64,000 bases of DNA from Shinella kummerowiae (GCF_009827055.1 NZ_WUMK01000010.1:1-64000); one strand, 5' to 3'; shown: positions 16,531-26,248, counted from the first letter of the stretch. A program made the numbers and translations. Notes: generated from the letters alone by a model not told the origin.

Positions 16531-17592
16531 TTGAAACCACCTCGCCCCAACCTTTCGGAACTGGCGCGTCACCTCGGGGTGTCGATCGCGACGGTGTCGA
16601 ATGCGCTTTCCGGCAAGGGACGGCTGTCGCCGGAGCTCGCCAAGCGTATTCGCGATGCGGCGGACCGGATGGGTTACGTTCCGAGCCAGGCCGGCCGGGC
16701 GCTGCGCACCGGACGCAGCGGTGTTCTCGGGCTGGTGCTGCCCGATATCGGCAATCCGCTCTATCCGGAAATCGCCCAGGAGATCGAGCGCGTCGCTACA
16801 AATGCCGGCTACGGCGTGCTGATCGCCAATTCGCGCGACGAGATCGCCGCGCAGGACAAGGCCATCTTCCAGCTCATCGAGCGCGGCGTCGACGGCATCG
16901 TCATCGTTCCCCGGCGCGGCACCACCGTGCCGGCGACCGCCTGTCCGATCGCCATCATCGACACGCCGACGACACCGAGAAACACGGTCTCGGCCGATCA
17001 TTTCGAGGGCGGCGCGCAGGTGGCGCGCCATTTGCGGGCGCTCGGCCACGAGAAGATCCTGCTGATCGGCGACGATCCCAGCTCGAACGTGCAGAACGCC
17101 CGCATCAACGGCATGCGCTCGCAACTGCACGAGGCCAAAGAGATCGAGACGATCTGGATCGTCGAGATCGAGGCGAAGGGTGGCAAGAGCTGCCCACTCG
17201 GTCTTGCCGCGTGGCGCGCGCGCGGGTTTTCCGCCTTTGCCTGCGTATCCGATCCCCATGCGCTGCGCGCGCTCACGGAACTTCAATCGGCCGGCATCGC
17301 CATTCCGGCGGAGGCGACGGTCACCGGTTTCGACAACCTGCAATGGTCGTCCTTCATCTCGCCGCCGCTCACCACCGTGAAAATGAACATGCCGGAAATC
17401 GCCACGCTCGCGCTCGACGCGCTGGTCGAGGCCATCCAGTCCCGCGAGGCCTCGGACGATACGCCGAGCCCGCCCGTCACCGCTCGCAAGGCCGCCGTGC
17501 CGATGGAGCTTGTCATTCGCCGTTCCAGTGGCCCGGCTCCGAAGGAGCAGCCGGCGGCCGGCATTTCTCAGGAGGAGTCCAAACATGCATAA
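16531..17592 (+). CDS. LacI-family transcriptional regulator
   Basis: A 353-residue repressor. The N-terminus carries the LacI helix-turn-helix (LSELARHLGVSIATVSNALS) and hinge (GYVPSQAGRALRTGRSG), followed by a periplasmic-binding-protein-like effector domain with typical strands (VLGLVLPDIGNPLYPEIAQE). The start is a TTG at 16531, giving the usual MK-x-x-R opening. Its last 8 bases overlap the start of the substrate-binding protein gene, so the regulator is the first gene of the transport operon it likely controls. The effector should be the transported compound or a breakdown product, possibly a nucleoside or purine given the downstream enzymes; this is inference. Confidence 0.92.
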   Translation: MKPPRPNLSELARHLGVSIATVSNALSGKGRLSPELAKRIRDAADRMGYVPSQAGRALRTGRSGVLGLVLPDIGNPLYPEIAQEIERVATNAGYGVLIANSRDEIAAQDKAIFQLIERGVDGIVIVPRRGTTVPATACPIAIIDTPTTPRNTVSADHFEGGAQVARHLRALGHEKILLIGDDPSSNVQNARINGMRSQLHEAKEIETIWIVEIEAKGGKSCPLGLAAWRARGFSAFACVSDPHALRALTELQSAGIAIPAEATVTGFDNLQWSSFISPPLTTVKMNMPEIATLALDALVEAIQSREASDDTPSPPVTARKAAVPMELVIRRSSGPAPKEQPAAGISQEESKHA

Positions 17593-18607
17593 GAAGCTTC
17601 TTGCCGCCAGCGTGTTCTGGCTTGTGGGCGGCACGCTCGCGGCCGCCCAGGAACAGACGCTGACCATTTCCGTCTACGGCTTCGCCCAGGACGAATTCTC
17701 CGAAGCGCTCTACAAGCCCTTCGAGGCCGAATGCGGCTGCAAGCTGGTCGTCGAGACCGGCAACAGCATCGAGCGCCTTGCCAAGCTGGATGCCAACAAG
17801 GATGCGCCGGTGATCGACATGGCCGTCTTTTCACTCGCCGATGCGCTGGCCGCATCGCGCAAGGGCCTGACCGAGAAGCTCGATACCGCCAAGCTTTCCA
17901 ACCACGCTAAACTCTATGATTTCGCCAAGGATCCGAACGGCGACGGCATGAGCGTCGGCTACACCTTCTACAAGACCGGCATCGCCTATCGTACCGACAA
18001 GATGAAGGTCGAATCCTGGGCCGATCTACTGAAGGACGAGTATGTCGGCCATGTCGCGCTACCGAACATCACCACCAACCAGGGCGGTCCGGTTCTCTCG
18101 ATGATCGGCAAGGCGCTCGGCAAGGACAGGCCCGACCTCAAGGACGCCATGGCAGCCGTCGGCGAGAAGCGCGACGAATTCGTCACCTTCTATGTGAAGA
18201 GCTCGCAGCTCGTGCAGCTGATGCAGCAGGAAGAAATCTGGGCGGCCCCGATGGGCCACTTCTCCTGGGCCGGCATTTCCAAGCTCGACCTGCCGGTCGG
18301 CTGGGCGACCACCAAAGAAGGCGACGCCGGCGACATGAATGCCATGGTGCTCGTCAAGGGCTCGAAGAACCAGGACCTCGCGCTGAAGTTCATGGACTTC
18401 TGGCTCTCCACGCCGATCCAGACCAAGATCGCCGAAATGCTGATCGACAGCCCGGCCAACAAGGAGGTCGTGCTCGCACCGGAAATCGCCGAAAAGCTTA
18501 CCTACGGTGCGGATGTCGCCAACAAGCTGACCTTCCTGCCGGCCGCCACCACGCTCGACTACCGCGAGAAGTGGCTTGCCGAATGGAACACCACAATCGC
18601 GCAGTAA
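17585..18607 (+). CDS. ABC transporter substrate-binding protein (PotD-like)
   Basis: A 340-residue periplasmic binding protein with a Sec signal peptide (MHKKLLAASVFWLVGGTLAAA, cut near AAAQE). It belongs to the extracellular solute-binding type 1 group that serves spermidine/putrescine and Fe3+ importers. An AGGAGGAG ribosome site overlaps the end of the LacI-type gene. Two permeases and an ATPase of the matching type follow. The polyamine assignment is only by family; the neighbouring nucleoside hydrolase and adenine deaminase suggest a purine-related ligand. Confidence 0.85.
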   Translation: MHKKLLAASVFWLVGGTLAAAQEQTLTISVYGFAQDEFSEALYKPFEAECGCKLVVETGNSIERLAKLDANKDAPVIDMAVFSLADALAASRKGLTEKLDTAKLSNHAKLYDFAKDPNGDGMSVGYTFYKTGIAYRTDKMKVESWADLLKDEYVGHVALPNITTNQGGPVLSMIGKALGKDRPDLKDAMAAVGEKRDEFVTFYVKSSQLVQLMQQEEIWAAPMGHFSWAGISKLDLPVGWATTKEGDAGDMNAMVLVKGSKNQDLALKFMDFWLSTPIQTKIAEMLIDSPANKEVVLAPEIAEKLTYGADVANKLTFLPAATTLDYREKWLAEWNTTIAQ

Positions 18608-18641
18608 AAAGCCCGTTTTCTCGATCCACATGCCTGCGGCG

Positions 18642-18663
18642 GAGGGTGCCTGAACGCACCCTC
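18642..18663 (+). terminator. Intercistronic hairpin after the binding-protein gene
   Basis: GAGGGTGC-CTGAAC-GCACCCTC forms a perfect 8-bp stem with a 6-base loop in the 96-base gap between the binding protein and the first permease gene. There is no U tract, so it is more likely an mRNA stabiliser or partial attenuator that raises binding-protein yield over the permeases than a full terminator. Confidence 0.5.
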
Positions 18664-18703
18664 GCCACCGGCAAACGCTGCCCTCTTTCGGCAGGAGCAC
18701 AGC

Positions 18704-19531
18704 ATGTTTCAAAATCGCGCTGAAGCCTTGGCGCTGGCTTTGCCGGCCGCCGTCTTCGCGGCCATCGTCTTCCTGGTGCCGGTCGTCATCGTGCTGGCGG
18801 AGGGCTTCCGCAGCCCGGCCGGGTGGACCTTCTCGGCCTATACCGATTTCTTCTCCGAGCCGCTCAACCGGCTGGTGCTGCTGCGCACCTTCAAGCTGGG
18901 TCTTGCCGTGACAATCGTCTCGGCGGTGATCGGCTATGCCGCAGCCTTCGCCATCGTCAATCTCAGCGCCTCCGGCAAGGGCCGCATGATCGGCCTCATC
19001 TCGCTGCCGCTGATGATCTCGCCGGTGGCGCGCACCTATGCCTGGATCGTCATCCTCGGCCGCACCGGCATCGTCAACCAAGCGCTGCAGGCCGTCGGCC
19101 TCAGTGATGAGCCGATCCGCCTGCTCTTTACCGAGACGGCAGTGTTCATCGGCCTGCTCCAGCTCTTCCTGCCGCTGATGATCCTCTCATTGATCAGCGC
19201 GCTGGAGAACATGCCGAAGGATGCGATCCTCGCCGCCCGGGTGCTCGGTGCCAACTGGTTCCAGGTGTTCTGGAAGGTCATCCTGCCCTTGACGCGCGAG
19301 GGTCTCGTCGTCGGCGGCACGCTGGTCTTCACCGGCTCTCTGACCGCCTACATCACGCCCGCCATCCTCGGCGGCTCCAAGGTGCTGATGCTGGAGACAC
19401 TGCTCTTCCAGCGCGTCACCGTCGCCAACGATTTCGTCTCGGCGAGCGTCATCGCCTTCATTCTGATTACCATGTGTTTTGCCGCGAACCTGCTCCTGAA
19501 GCGGCTCGCCACCGCGAGGAACAAGCGATGA
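18704..19531 (+). CDS. ABC transporter permease (PotB-like)
   Basis: A 275-residue inner-membrane permease with about six helices and the EAA-type loop near residue 180 (MPKDAILAARVLGANWFQVF), which docks to the ATPase. The sequence opens with a long helix LALALPAAVFAAIVFLVPVV as in PotB/CysU-like proteins. Its TGA stop overlaps the ATG of the second permease gene (ATGA), showing tight coupling. Confidence 0.88.
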   Translation: MFQNRAEALALALPAAVFAAIVFLVPVVIVLAEGFRSPAGWTFSAYTDFFSEPLNRLVLLRTFKLGLAVTIVSAVIGYAAAFAIVNLSASGKGRMIGLISLPLMISPVARTYAWIVILGRTGIVNQALQAVGLSDEPIRLLFTETAVFIGLLQLFLPLMILSLISALENMPKDAILAARVLGANWFQVFWKVILPLTREGLVVGGTLVFTGSLTAYITPAILGGSKVLMLETLLFQRVTVANDFVSASVIAFILITMCFAANLLLKRLATARNKR

Positions 19532-20304
19532 ACCGCACGCTTTCAACACTCATTCTCGCGGCCCTGCTCGTCTTCCTGATCGGCCCCTTCCTCATCATCG
19601 TCGGGGCTTCCCTGTCGGCTGGCGACACACTTGCCTTTCCGCCGCAGGGCCTGTCCCTGAAATGGATCGCCAAGGTCTTCACCGTCGAAAGTTTTCGCGA
19701 CAGCTTCATCATGTCGATGATCCTCGCCGTCGGCGGCACCTTCGTCGCGCTGCTGCTCGGTGTGCCGGCCGCCTATGCGCTCTCGCGCTACAAGCTGCCC
19801 TTCGGCGAGATCGTCAACACGATCGTCACGCTGCCGATCATCGTGCCGGGCATCATCGTCGGCCTTGCCCTGCTGCGCTATCTCGTCGTGCCGTTCAGCT
19901 TCTCGATCGGCGTCGCGCTGTTCCTCGCCCATACCGCACTTGTGCTGCCCTATACGGTGCGCGTCGTCTCTTCCAGCTTCAACAACCTGCGCTCCGACAT
20001 GGAAGAAGCGGCGGTGCTGCTTGGCGCGACGCGCCTCGGCGCCTTCTTCAAGGTGGTGCTGCCGAACATCCAGAGCGGCATCCTCGCCGCCTTCATCCTC
20101 GGCTTCGTGACGAGTTTCAACCAGGTACCGGTCTCGTTGTTCCTTTCCGGTCCCGGCGTGCGCACGCTGCCCATCGACATGCTCTCCTATATGGAAACCA
20201 CCTACGATCCCTCCGTTGCTGCGCTATCGGCCCTGCTCGCCCTGATGTCGATCGGCATCGTCTTCCTCGCAGAACGCTTCCTTGGATTTTCCCGCTATGT
20301 CTGA
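19528..20304 (+). CDS. ABC transporter permease (PotC-like)
   Basis: A 258-residue second permease, six helices, with the EAA loop at MEEAAVLLGATRLGAFFKVV. It pairs with the preceding permease to form the membrane channel. The ATG at 19528 overlaps the previous stop. Its own 3' end overlaps the ATPase start by 8 bases. Confidence 0.88.
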   Translation: MNRTLSTLILAALLVFLIGPFLIIVGASLSAGDTLAFPPQGLSLKWIAKVFTVESFRDSFIMSMILAVGGTFVALLLGVPAAYALSRYKLPFGEIVNTIVTLPIIVPGIIVGLALLRYLVVPFSFSIGVALFLAHTALVLPYTVRVVSSSFNNLRSDMEEAAVLLGATRLGAFFKVVLPNIQSGILAAFILGFVTSFNQVPVSLFLSGPGVRTLPIDMLSYMETTYDPSVAALSALLALMSIGIVFLAERFLGFSRYV

Positions 20305-21325
20305 TCGCGCCTTTCTCTCCCTCGAAAACCTGACGCTCTCCTACGGCAATTCGATCGCCGTCGACAAATTCAACCTCGACATCCGCAAGGGCGAACTCGT
20401 CGCCTTCCTCGGCCCGTCCGGCTGCGGCAAGACGACGACGATGCGCTCCATCGCCGGCCTTTTGACGCCCACCGCCGGTCGCATCACGCTCGATGGCACC
20501 GACATTACCCGCGTCTCCGCCAACAAGCGTAATGTAGGCTTGGTCTTCCAGTCCTACGCGCTCTTTCCGCATCTGACCGTCTATGAGAACGTCGCCTTCG
20601 GCCTGCGCCTCAAGCGTATGTCGGACGCCGATATCGATGCCCGCGTCACCGCCGGCATCAAGTCGGTCGGCCTTTCCGCGCTGTCCGGTCGCAAGCCAAC
20701 CGAACTCTCCGGCGGCCAGCAGCAGCGTGTGGCACTGGCCCGTTCCATGGTCATGGAGCCCAAGGTGCTGCTGCTCGACGAGCCGCTCTCCAACCTCGAT
20801 GCACGGCTGCGCGTCGAAATGCGCGCCGAACTCCAGCGGGTGCAGAAGGAAACCGGCGTTACCATGATCTTCGTCACCCATGACCAGGCGGAAGCCTTAT
20901 CGCTCGCCGACCGCATCGTCGTCATGCGCGAAGGCCTGATCGAACAGGTCGGCACGCCGGAGGAGATCTACAACAACCCAGCCTCTTCTTTCGTTGCGGA
21001 TTTCGTCGGCTTTGAGAATGTCTTCGCCCTTCGCGGCGGCAAGCTGGCGACACCGGGCGGCGCGGTCGCACTTGCCGAAGCATTGCCAGGCGATGCTGCC
21101 GGCCTCGCCTGGCGCCCCTCTGGCGTTGCGCTCGAGACCGGGCCGTTCAAAGGCACGGTAAAAAGCGTCTCCTTCACCGGGAACCTGCGCGAATACCTGC
21201 TCGAAACGCCACTCGGCCCGATTACCGCGGAAGTGGGCGCGGCGCTGCCGGTCCACGCCCTCGGCGCGGAACTCGCCTTCGACCTGCCACTGAAGGCGGC
21301 CGCCCCTCTCCAGCGTTTCGCGTGA
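20297..21325 (+). CDS. ABC transporter ATP-binding protein (PotA-like)
   Basis: A 342-residue ATPase of the importer. Walker A is GPSGCGKTT, the Q-loop is VFQSYALFPH, the ABC signature is LSGGQQQR and Walker B is VLLLDEPLSN, with the switch histidine in FVTHDQAEA. The C-terminal 100 residues are a TOBE-type regulatory domain, as in polyamine and iron importers. The ATG at 20297 gives MSDRAF; an in-frame TTG 15 bases earlier is less likely. Its stop overlaps the GTG start of the nucleoside hydrolase, placing transport and catabolism in one transcript. Confidence 0.92.
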   Translation: MSDRAFLSLENLTLSYGNSIAVDKFNLDIRKGELVAFLGPSGCGKTTTMRSIAGLLTPTAGRITLDGTDITRVSANKRNVGLVFQSYALFPHLTVYENVAFGLRLKRMSDADIDARVTAGIKSVGLSALSGRKPTELSGGQQQRVALARSMVMEPKVLLLDEPLSNLDARLRVEMRAELQRVQKETGVTMIFVTHDQAEALSLADRIVVMREGLIEQVGTPEEIYNNPASSFVADFVGFENVFALRGGKLATPGGAVALAEALPGDAAGLAWRPSGVALETGPFKGTVKSVSFTGNLREYLLETPLGPITAEVGAALPVHALGAELAFDLPLKAAAPLQRFA

Positions 21326-22254
21326 GCGCCATGGGTGTGTGGATCGACACCGATATGGGCTTCGACGACATCGCCGCCATCCTGGTGGTAGCGCGGGGCG
21401 CCGAACCGATCGACGGCATCTCGCTGGTCTTCGGCAATTCCGGCTTCCGCCAGGTGCGGCAGAACGCGGCCTCGGCCGCCGCCGCCTTCGGCTGGACCTT
21501 CCCGATCCATGACGGCCGTGCCCTGCCGGTGCTCGGCCACCTGGAAACCGCGGAAAATATCCTGAGCGAAGCCGGCATGCTGACCGCTGGCCGCAGCCTG
21601 CCACCGGCGCTATTGCTAGCCGAAAGCGATGCCTTCACCGCGCTGTGCCATTGGCTGGAAACCACGGCGGCGCCGCGCCGAATCCTAGCGCTCGGCCCGC
21701 TGACCAACATTGCAGCCCTGGCTCTCGCCCGGCCGGATCTTGCCAGCAAGATCGACGATCTCGCCTGGATGGGCGGCGGGGTCACCGCTGGTAACCACAC
21801 GGCCTCCGCCGAATTCAATGCCTTCGCCGACCCGGAGGCGCTGGCGATCGTGCTCGCCCACGGCCTGCCGCTGCGTATGGTCGATCTCGACCTGTGCCGC
21901 AAGGTCATCGCCTATCCGGCCGACGTGGAACCGGTGCGCGCCGCTAGCGGAAGGAATGCAGCACTTCTCGCCGATCTCCTCGCCGGTTACATCTCCATCG
22001 GCACCAGCCGCGGCCGGCCCGGCATGGCAATCTACGACCCCTGCGCCGCCGTTGCCTTCGTGTGCCCGCAGGCCGTAACCTTCACCGAAGCGCGCATCGA
22101 CGTGGAGGTTACAGGCCTGCTGACGCGTGGGCGCACGGTGGTGGACCTGCGAGCGCCGGAGGAGAAACGCAACGCCGTCTTCGCCTCCGACATCGATGTC
22201 GCCATCGCCCGCAGCCTCATTCTCGGCGCGCTCACCGAGGAGGCTCGACAATGA
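21322..22254 (+). CDS. Nucleoside hydrolase (IUNH family)
   Basis: A 310-residue N-ribohydrolase that splits a nucleoside into base and ribose. The Ca2+-binding aspartate cluster is visible at the N-terminus as WIDTDMGFDDIAAI, and the family's other signature regions (ALGPLTNIAALAL, then DLAWMGGG and AEFNAFADPEA) are present. It starts with a GTG overlapping the ATPase stop and ends overlapping the adenine deaminase ATG. With adenine deaminase next, adenosine could be turned into adenine and then hypoxanthine. Base specificity cannot be set from the sequence. Confidence 0.9.
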   Translation: MSAMGVWIDTDMGFDDIAAILVVARGAEPIDGISLVFGNSGFRQVRQNAASAAAAFGWTFPIHDGRALPVLGHLETAENILSEAGMLTAGRSLPPALLLAESDAFTALCHWLETTAAPRRILALGPLTNIAALALARPDLASKIDDLAWMGGGVTAGNHTASAEFNAFADPEALAIVLAHGLPLRMVDLDLCRKVIAYPADVEPVRAASGRNAALLADLLAGYISIGTSRGRPGMAIYDPCAAVAFVCPQAVTFTEARIDVEVTGLLTRGRTVVDLRAPEEKRNAVFASDIDVAIARSLILGALTEEARQ

Positions 22255-24041
22255 GCGGCAGGACCGATACGCGCGATCTCGACGACGAAACCCTGCGTGA
22301 AGCCGCCGTCGCGGCGGCGCGCGGCGACCGCCTCTTCGACATGCTGATCCGCGCTGGAACGCTGGTCGACATGGTGACCGGCGAACGCCGCCCCGCCGAT
22401 ATCGGTCTCGTCGGCCCGCTGATCGCCAGCGTGCATCTGCCGGACACCCGGCTCGACGCCCATGAGACGATCGACGCCAGTGGACTGTTCCTCTCGCCCG
22501 GCCTCATCGACACGCATATGCATGTCGAAAGCTCGATGATCACCCCGGCCGCCTATGCCGCTGCGACCCTGCCGCGCGGCGTGACGACGCTGGTCTGGGA
22601 CCCGCACGAGCTGGGCAATGTGCACGGCATACCCGGCATCGACTGGGCGGCGGAGGCCGCGCGCATGCTGCCGCAGCGCCATGTGCTGCTTGCTCCCTCC
22701 TGCGTGCCCTCCGCGCCGGGCCTGGAAGTTGCCGGCGCGGACTTTTCCGCCGAGACCATCGCGGCACTGCTCTCCCGACCGGAGATCGGCGGCATCGCCG
22801 AGGTCATGGACATGCGCGCCGTCATCGAAGGCCGCGCACGGATGAGCGCCATCCTTGCCGCCGGCCGCCACGCAGGCAAGCCGATCCATGGCCATGCCCG
22901 CAGCCTTGCAGGTCCTGATCTGCAGGCGTTCATCACCGCCGGCATAAGTTCCGACCACGAGATCGTCTCCGGCGAGGATCTGCTAGCAAAACTGCACGCC
23001 GGCCTCACCATCGAGCTGCGCGGCTCGCATGATCACCTGCTGCCGGAATGCGTCGCTGCCCTCAACACGCTGCCGCAACTTCCCCAGACCCTTACGCTCT
23101 GCACCGACGATGTCTTCCCCGACGACCTGTTCGAGACCGGCGGTCTCGACGACGTGGTGCGCCGTCTCGTCCGCTACGGAATGAAGCCCGAATGGGCCTT
23201 GCAGGCCGCAACACTCAATGCCGCGCGCCGGATCGGACGCAACGATCTCGGCCTGATCGCCCCCGGCCGTCGCGCCGATATCGTGCTCTTCGAGGACTTG
23301 ACGGAGTTCCGCGCGAAACTGGTTCTCAGCAACGGCCGGCTCGTTGCACGGAACGGCGCGCTCACCGAAAGTGTTCACGAAATCGACGCGGCGCCGCTGA
23401 AGGGTTCCATGCACCTCGCCCCACTGCGCGAAGAGGATTTCCGAATTCCATGCGCGGGAACAGAGGCAACCGTCGCCGTCATCGCCAAGCCGCGCTTCAC
23501 CGAATGGGCCGAGGCGGTCGCAACCGTTTCGGACGGTTTCATCGTGCCGCCCGACGGCACGACGCTGATTGCCGTCGCGCATCGCCACGGGAGAGCGGAT
23601 GCCCGCCCGCGCGTCGGCCTGCTCTCCGGCTGGGGAACGTGGCGCGGCGCGCTCGCGACCACCGTCTCGCACGACAGCCATAACCTCACTGTCTTCGGCG
23701 GCAATGCGCGTGACATGGCCGCTGCCGCCAATGCGGTGATCGAAGCGGGGGGCGGCATGGCCGTCGCGGCGGATGGCAGGGTGCTCGCGGTGCTCGCCCT
23801 GCCGCTCTCCGGCCTTCTCTCCGATGCACCGCTGGCGGACGTCGCCACAGCCTTCACCGCCCTGCGCGCAGCGGCGGACGGCATCGTCGACTGGCAGCCG
23901 CCCTACCTCGTGTTCAAGGCCGTCTTCGGCGCGACGCTCGCCTGCAATGCCGGTCCGCACCAGACAGACCGCGGCATCGCCGACGGCACGACCGGCATCC
24001 TCCTGGAAACGCCAATCCTCAGCGTCAGGAACAGCGCGTGA
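22251..24041 (+). CDS. ade: Adenine deaminase
   Basis: A 596-residue metal-dependent hydrolase converting adenine to hypoxanthine and ammonia. The N-terminal amidohydrolase motif DTHMHVESSMITP is diagnostic of the Ade family, and GHARSLAGPDL and CTDDVFPDDL give further metal ligands; a C-terminal Ade domain follows (VAHRHGRADARP, SHDSHNLTVFGGN). The ATG at 22251 overlaps the nucleoside hydrolase stop. Its stop overlaps the GTG of the exporter gene. In this operon it continues purine base salvage or nitrogen release. Confidence 0.93.
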   Translation: MSGRTDTRDLDDETLREAAVAAARGDRLFDMLIRAGTLVDMVTGERRPADIGLVGPLIASVHLPDTRLDAHETIDASGLFLSPGLIDTHMHVESSMITPAAYAAATLPRGVTTLVWDPHELGNVHGIPGIDWAAEAARMLPQRHVLLAPSCVPSAPGLEVAGADFSAETIAALLSRPEIGGIAEVMDMRAVIEGRARMSAILAAGRHAGKPIHGHARSLAGPDLQAFITAGISSDHEIVSGEDLLAKLHAGLTIELRGSHDHLLPECVAALNTLPQLPQTLTLCTDDVFPDDLFETGGLDDVVRRLVRYGMKPEWALQAATLNAARRIGRNDLGLIAPGRRADIVLFEDLTEFRAKLVLSNGRLVARNGALTESVHEIDAAPLKGSMHLAPLREEDFRIPCAGTEATVAVIAKPRFTEWAEAVATVSDGFIVPPDGTTLIAVAHRHGRADARPRVGLLSGWGTWRGALATTVSHDSHNLTVFGGNARDMAAAANAVIEAGGGMAVAADGRVLAVLALPLSGLLSDAPLADVATAFTALRAAADGIVDWQPPYLVFKAVFGATLACNAGPHQTDRGIADGTTGILLETPILSVRNSA

Positions 24042-24934
24042 GCATGCCCGCCACGGCAACGCCCATCCGCAACGACCTGCTGCTGCCGGCGATCTTCGTG
24101 CCGCTCTGGTCGAGCGGTTTCGTGCTCGCGCGGCTTGTCGCGCCGCATGCCGAGCCTCTCACCTTCCTTACCGTGCGTTTCGCGCTGGCGCTGCTGGCAC
24201 TCGCCGTCATTGCCCTCTGGAAGGGTGCCGCCTGGCCCGGCACGGCGCGGGAATGGGGACAGGCCCTCCTTGCCGGTTTCCTGATCCATGGCCTCTATCT
24301 CGGTGGGGTCTTCTGGTCCGTAGCCAATGGCCTTCCGACGGCGATCTCGGCACTCATGGCCGGCATGCAGCCGCTGCTCGTAACGCTCCTCGCCGGCCGA
24401 GTGCTCGGCGAGCGCATGTCGCGGCGCGGTGCCATCGGCATTCTCGTCGGGGCCTTCGGCACGCTCGTCACGCTGGCGCCGAAACTCGGCGCAACGGACG
24501 CCGGCGGCATTTCGCTCGTTCCGCTTCTCATCTGCCTTGCCGGCGTCGTCTCCCTCACCTTCGGCTCGATCTTCGTGAAGCGCACGAGCATCGCCGCCGA
24601 TCCACTCACCAACACGGCCGCGCAATATGTCGGCGCGCTCATTCCAACGGCGCTCGTCGTCCCCCTCGTCGGCGGGCCGCTCTTCGACACCGCGGCGACA
24701 CCGCTATGGATCGGTCTCGCTTGGTCAGTCTTCGGCATGTCGCTCGGCGCGATCCTGCTGCTGCTGCACATGATCCGAAAGGGCGCGTTGTCGAAAGTGT
24801 CCTCGCTGTTCTTCCTCGTGCCCGGCGTCTCGGCCCTGATGGCCTGGATCGGTTTTGGCGAAAGCCTCACCGTGACGCAGATCGCCGGCCTTTCCATCGC
24901 CACCGTCGGCGTTTCGCTCGCCAGCCGCGGCTAA
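24038..24934 (+). CDS. DMT/EamA family transporter
   Basis: A 298-residue membrane protein of ten predicted helices arranged as two EamA repeats. It begins MSMPATATPIRNDLLLPAIF (GTG start overlapping the ade stop; an ATG six bases later is an alternative). The first repeat has LAGRVLGERMSRRGAIGI and the second ends SIATVGVSLASRG. EamA proteins mostly export small metabolites; here the position suggests a purine or amino-acid-like product of the operon, but this is inference. Confidence 0.85.
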   Translation: MSMPATATPIRNDLLLPAIFVPLWSSGFVLARLVAPHAEPLTFLTVRFALALLALAVIALWKGAAWPGTAREWGQALLAGFLIHGLYLGGVFWSVANGLPTAISALMAGMQPLLVTLLAGRVLGERMSRRGAIGILVGAFGTLVTLAPKLGATDAGGISLVPLLICLAGVVSLTFGSIFVKRTSIAADPLTNTAAQYVGALIPTALVVPLVGGPLFDTAATPLWIGLAWSVFGMSLGAILLLLHMIRKGALSKVSSLFFLVPGVSALMAWIGFGESLTVTQIAGLSIATVGVSLASRG

Positions 24935-24946
24935 CCCGGATAGAGA

Positions 24947-26248
24947 ATGCCCATGCCCCTTGCCGAGATGATCGCCGCCAGCAATGCGCCCGCCGTGCTC
25001 GTTCGCCGCGACCTGCACCGCTACCCGGAAACCGCTTTCCTGGAATACCGCACCGCCTCGCGCATCGCCGCCTATCTCGATCACCTCGGCTTTGCCGTGC
25101 GCACTGGCCGCGAGGTCATGGATGCCGAGATCGTCATCGACCCGCCGTCGCGCGAACAGGTTGAAGACGCCAGGCGTCTGGCCCTCGCCGCGGGCGGCGA
25201 TGCGACGTGGATGGAGCGCATGCCCGACGGCCTGACGGGCATTGTCGCCGACTATCGCTTTGGCGACGGTCCCGTCGTCGCCTTCCGTTTCGACATGGAT
25301 GCCCTGCCGGTCTCCGAGACCGAGGCGGAAACCCACAAGCCGAATGCCGAGGACTACCGCTCGCGCTTTGACGGCCGCATGCATGCCTGCGGCCATGACG
25401 GCCATGTCGGTATCGGCCTTGCCCTTGCCCGCCGGCTCGCGCAGGAAAAAGGCCTTGCCGGAACCCTTCGCCTGATCTTCCAGCCGGCCGAAGAGAGCGC
25501 ACGCGGCGCGGCGCCCATGGTGGCGGGCGGCGCGGTCGAGGGCGTGGATCATCTGTTCGTCGGCCATCTCGGCTGCCTGCTGCCCTCCGGCAAGATCGCC
25601 GCGAGCGCCGTGGGCTTCCTCTTCTCCAGCCGTTTTGCCGTGACCTTCCGCGGCGCCGTTGCCCATGCGGCGATGGGCCCGCAGGAAGGCCGCAACGCGC
25701 TTCTCGCCGGCGCATCGGCAGCGCTCGGGCTGCACGGCATTTCCCGCTTTTCCGGCGCGGAGACATTCGTCAATGTCGGCGTGCTGCGCGCCGGCACCGC
25801 CTTCAACATCATCGCCGATACCTGCGAGATGCTGGTGGAAGTGCGGGCCAACAAACAGGCCGCCCACGACTATATGGTCGAGCGGCTCCACGCGGTGATC
25901 GATGGCGCCGCCACCATGCATCAATGCGCGGCCGACACCGTGCGCAAGAGCCACATGCCCGGCAACGAAAACAGCCCGGAAGCCGTGGCTCTCCTTGCCG
26001 AGGTCGCAAGCGGCCTGCCCGGCGTCACCGAGGTCCTGCCGGAATGGTCGATCGGCGGCGGCGACGACGCCTGCCTGATGATCCGCCGCGTGCGCGAAAC
26101 CGGCGGCACCGCCACCTATTGCATCATCGGCAGCGACATCCCCGCCGTGCACCATGCCGCCGATTTCGACATCGACGAAAACGCTCTCGAAACCGGCGTT
26201 GCGCTGTTTGCCGGCGTGGCGCAACGGCTGCTTCGTACCCGTGAGTGA
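24947..26248 (+). CDS. M20 family amidohydrolase (AbgA/aminoacylase-like)
   Basis: A 433-residue zinc peptidase-like hydrolase of the M20D group. The metal ligands are seen in MHACGHDGHVGIGLA and QPAEESARGA, and in FRFDMDALPVSE the usual aspartate follows the strand. The family includes aminobenzoyl-glutamate hydrolase, hippurate hydrolase and auxin-conjugate hydrolases; the exact amide cleaved is unknown. It follows the exporter gene by 12 bases and is the last gene of the apparent operon. Confidence 0.87.
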   Translation: MPMPLAEMIAASNAPAVLVRRDLHRYPETAFLEYRTASRIAAYLDHLGFAVRTGREVMDAEIVIDPPSREQVEDARRLALAAGGDATWMERMPDGLTGIVADYRFGDGPVVAFRFDMDALPVSETEAETHKPNAEDYRSRFDGRMHACGHDGHVGIGLALARRLAQEKGLAGTLRLIFQPAEESARGAAPMVAGGAVEGVDHLFVGHLGCLLPSGKIAASAVGFLFSSRFAVTFRGAVAHAAMGPQEGRNALLAGASAALGLHGISRFSGAETFVNVGVLRAGTAFNIIADTCEMLVEVRANKQAAHDYMVERLHAVIDGAATMHQCAADTVRKSHMPGNENSPEAVALLAEVASGLPGVTEVLPEWSIGGGDDACLMIRRVRETGGTATYCIIGSDIPAVHHAADFDIDENALETGVALFAGVAQRLLRTRE

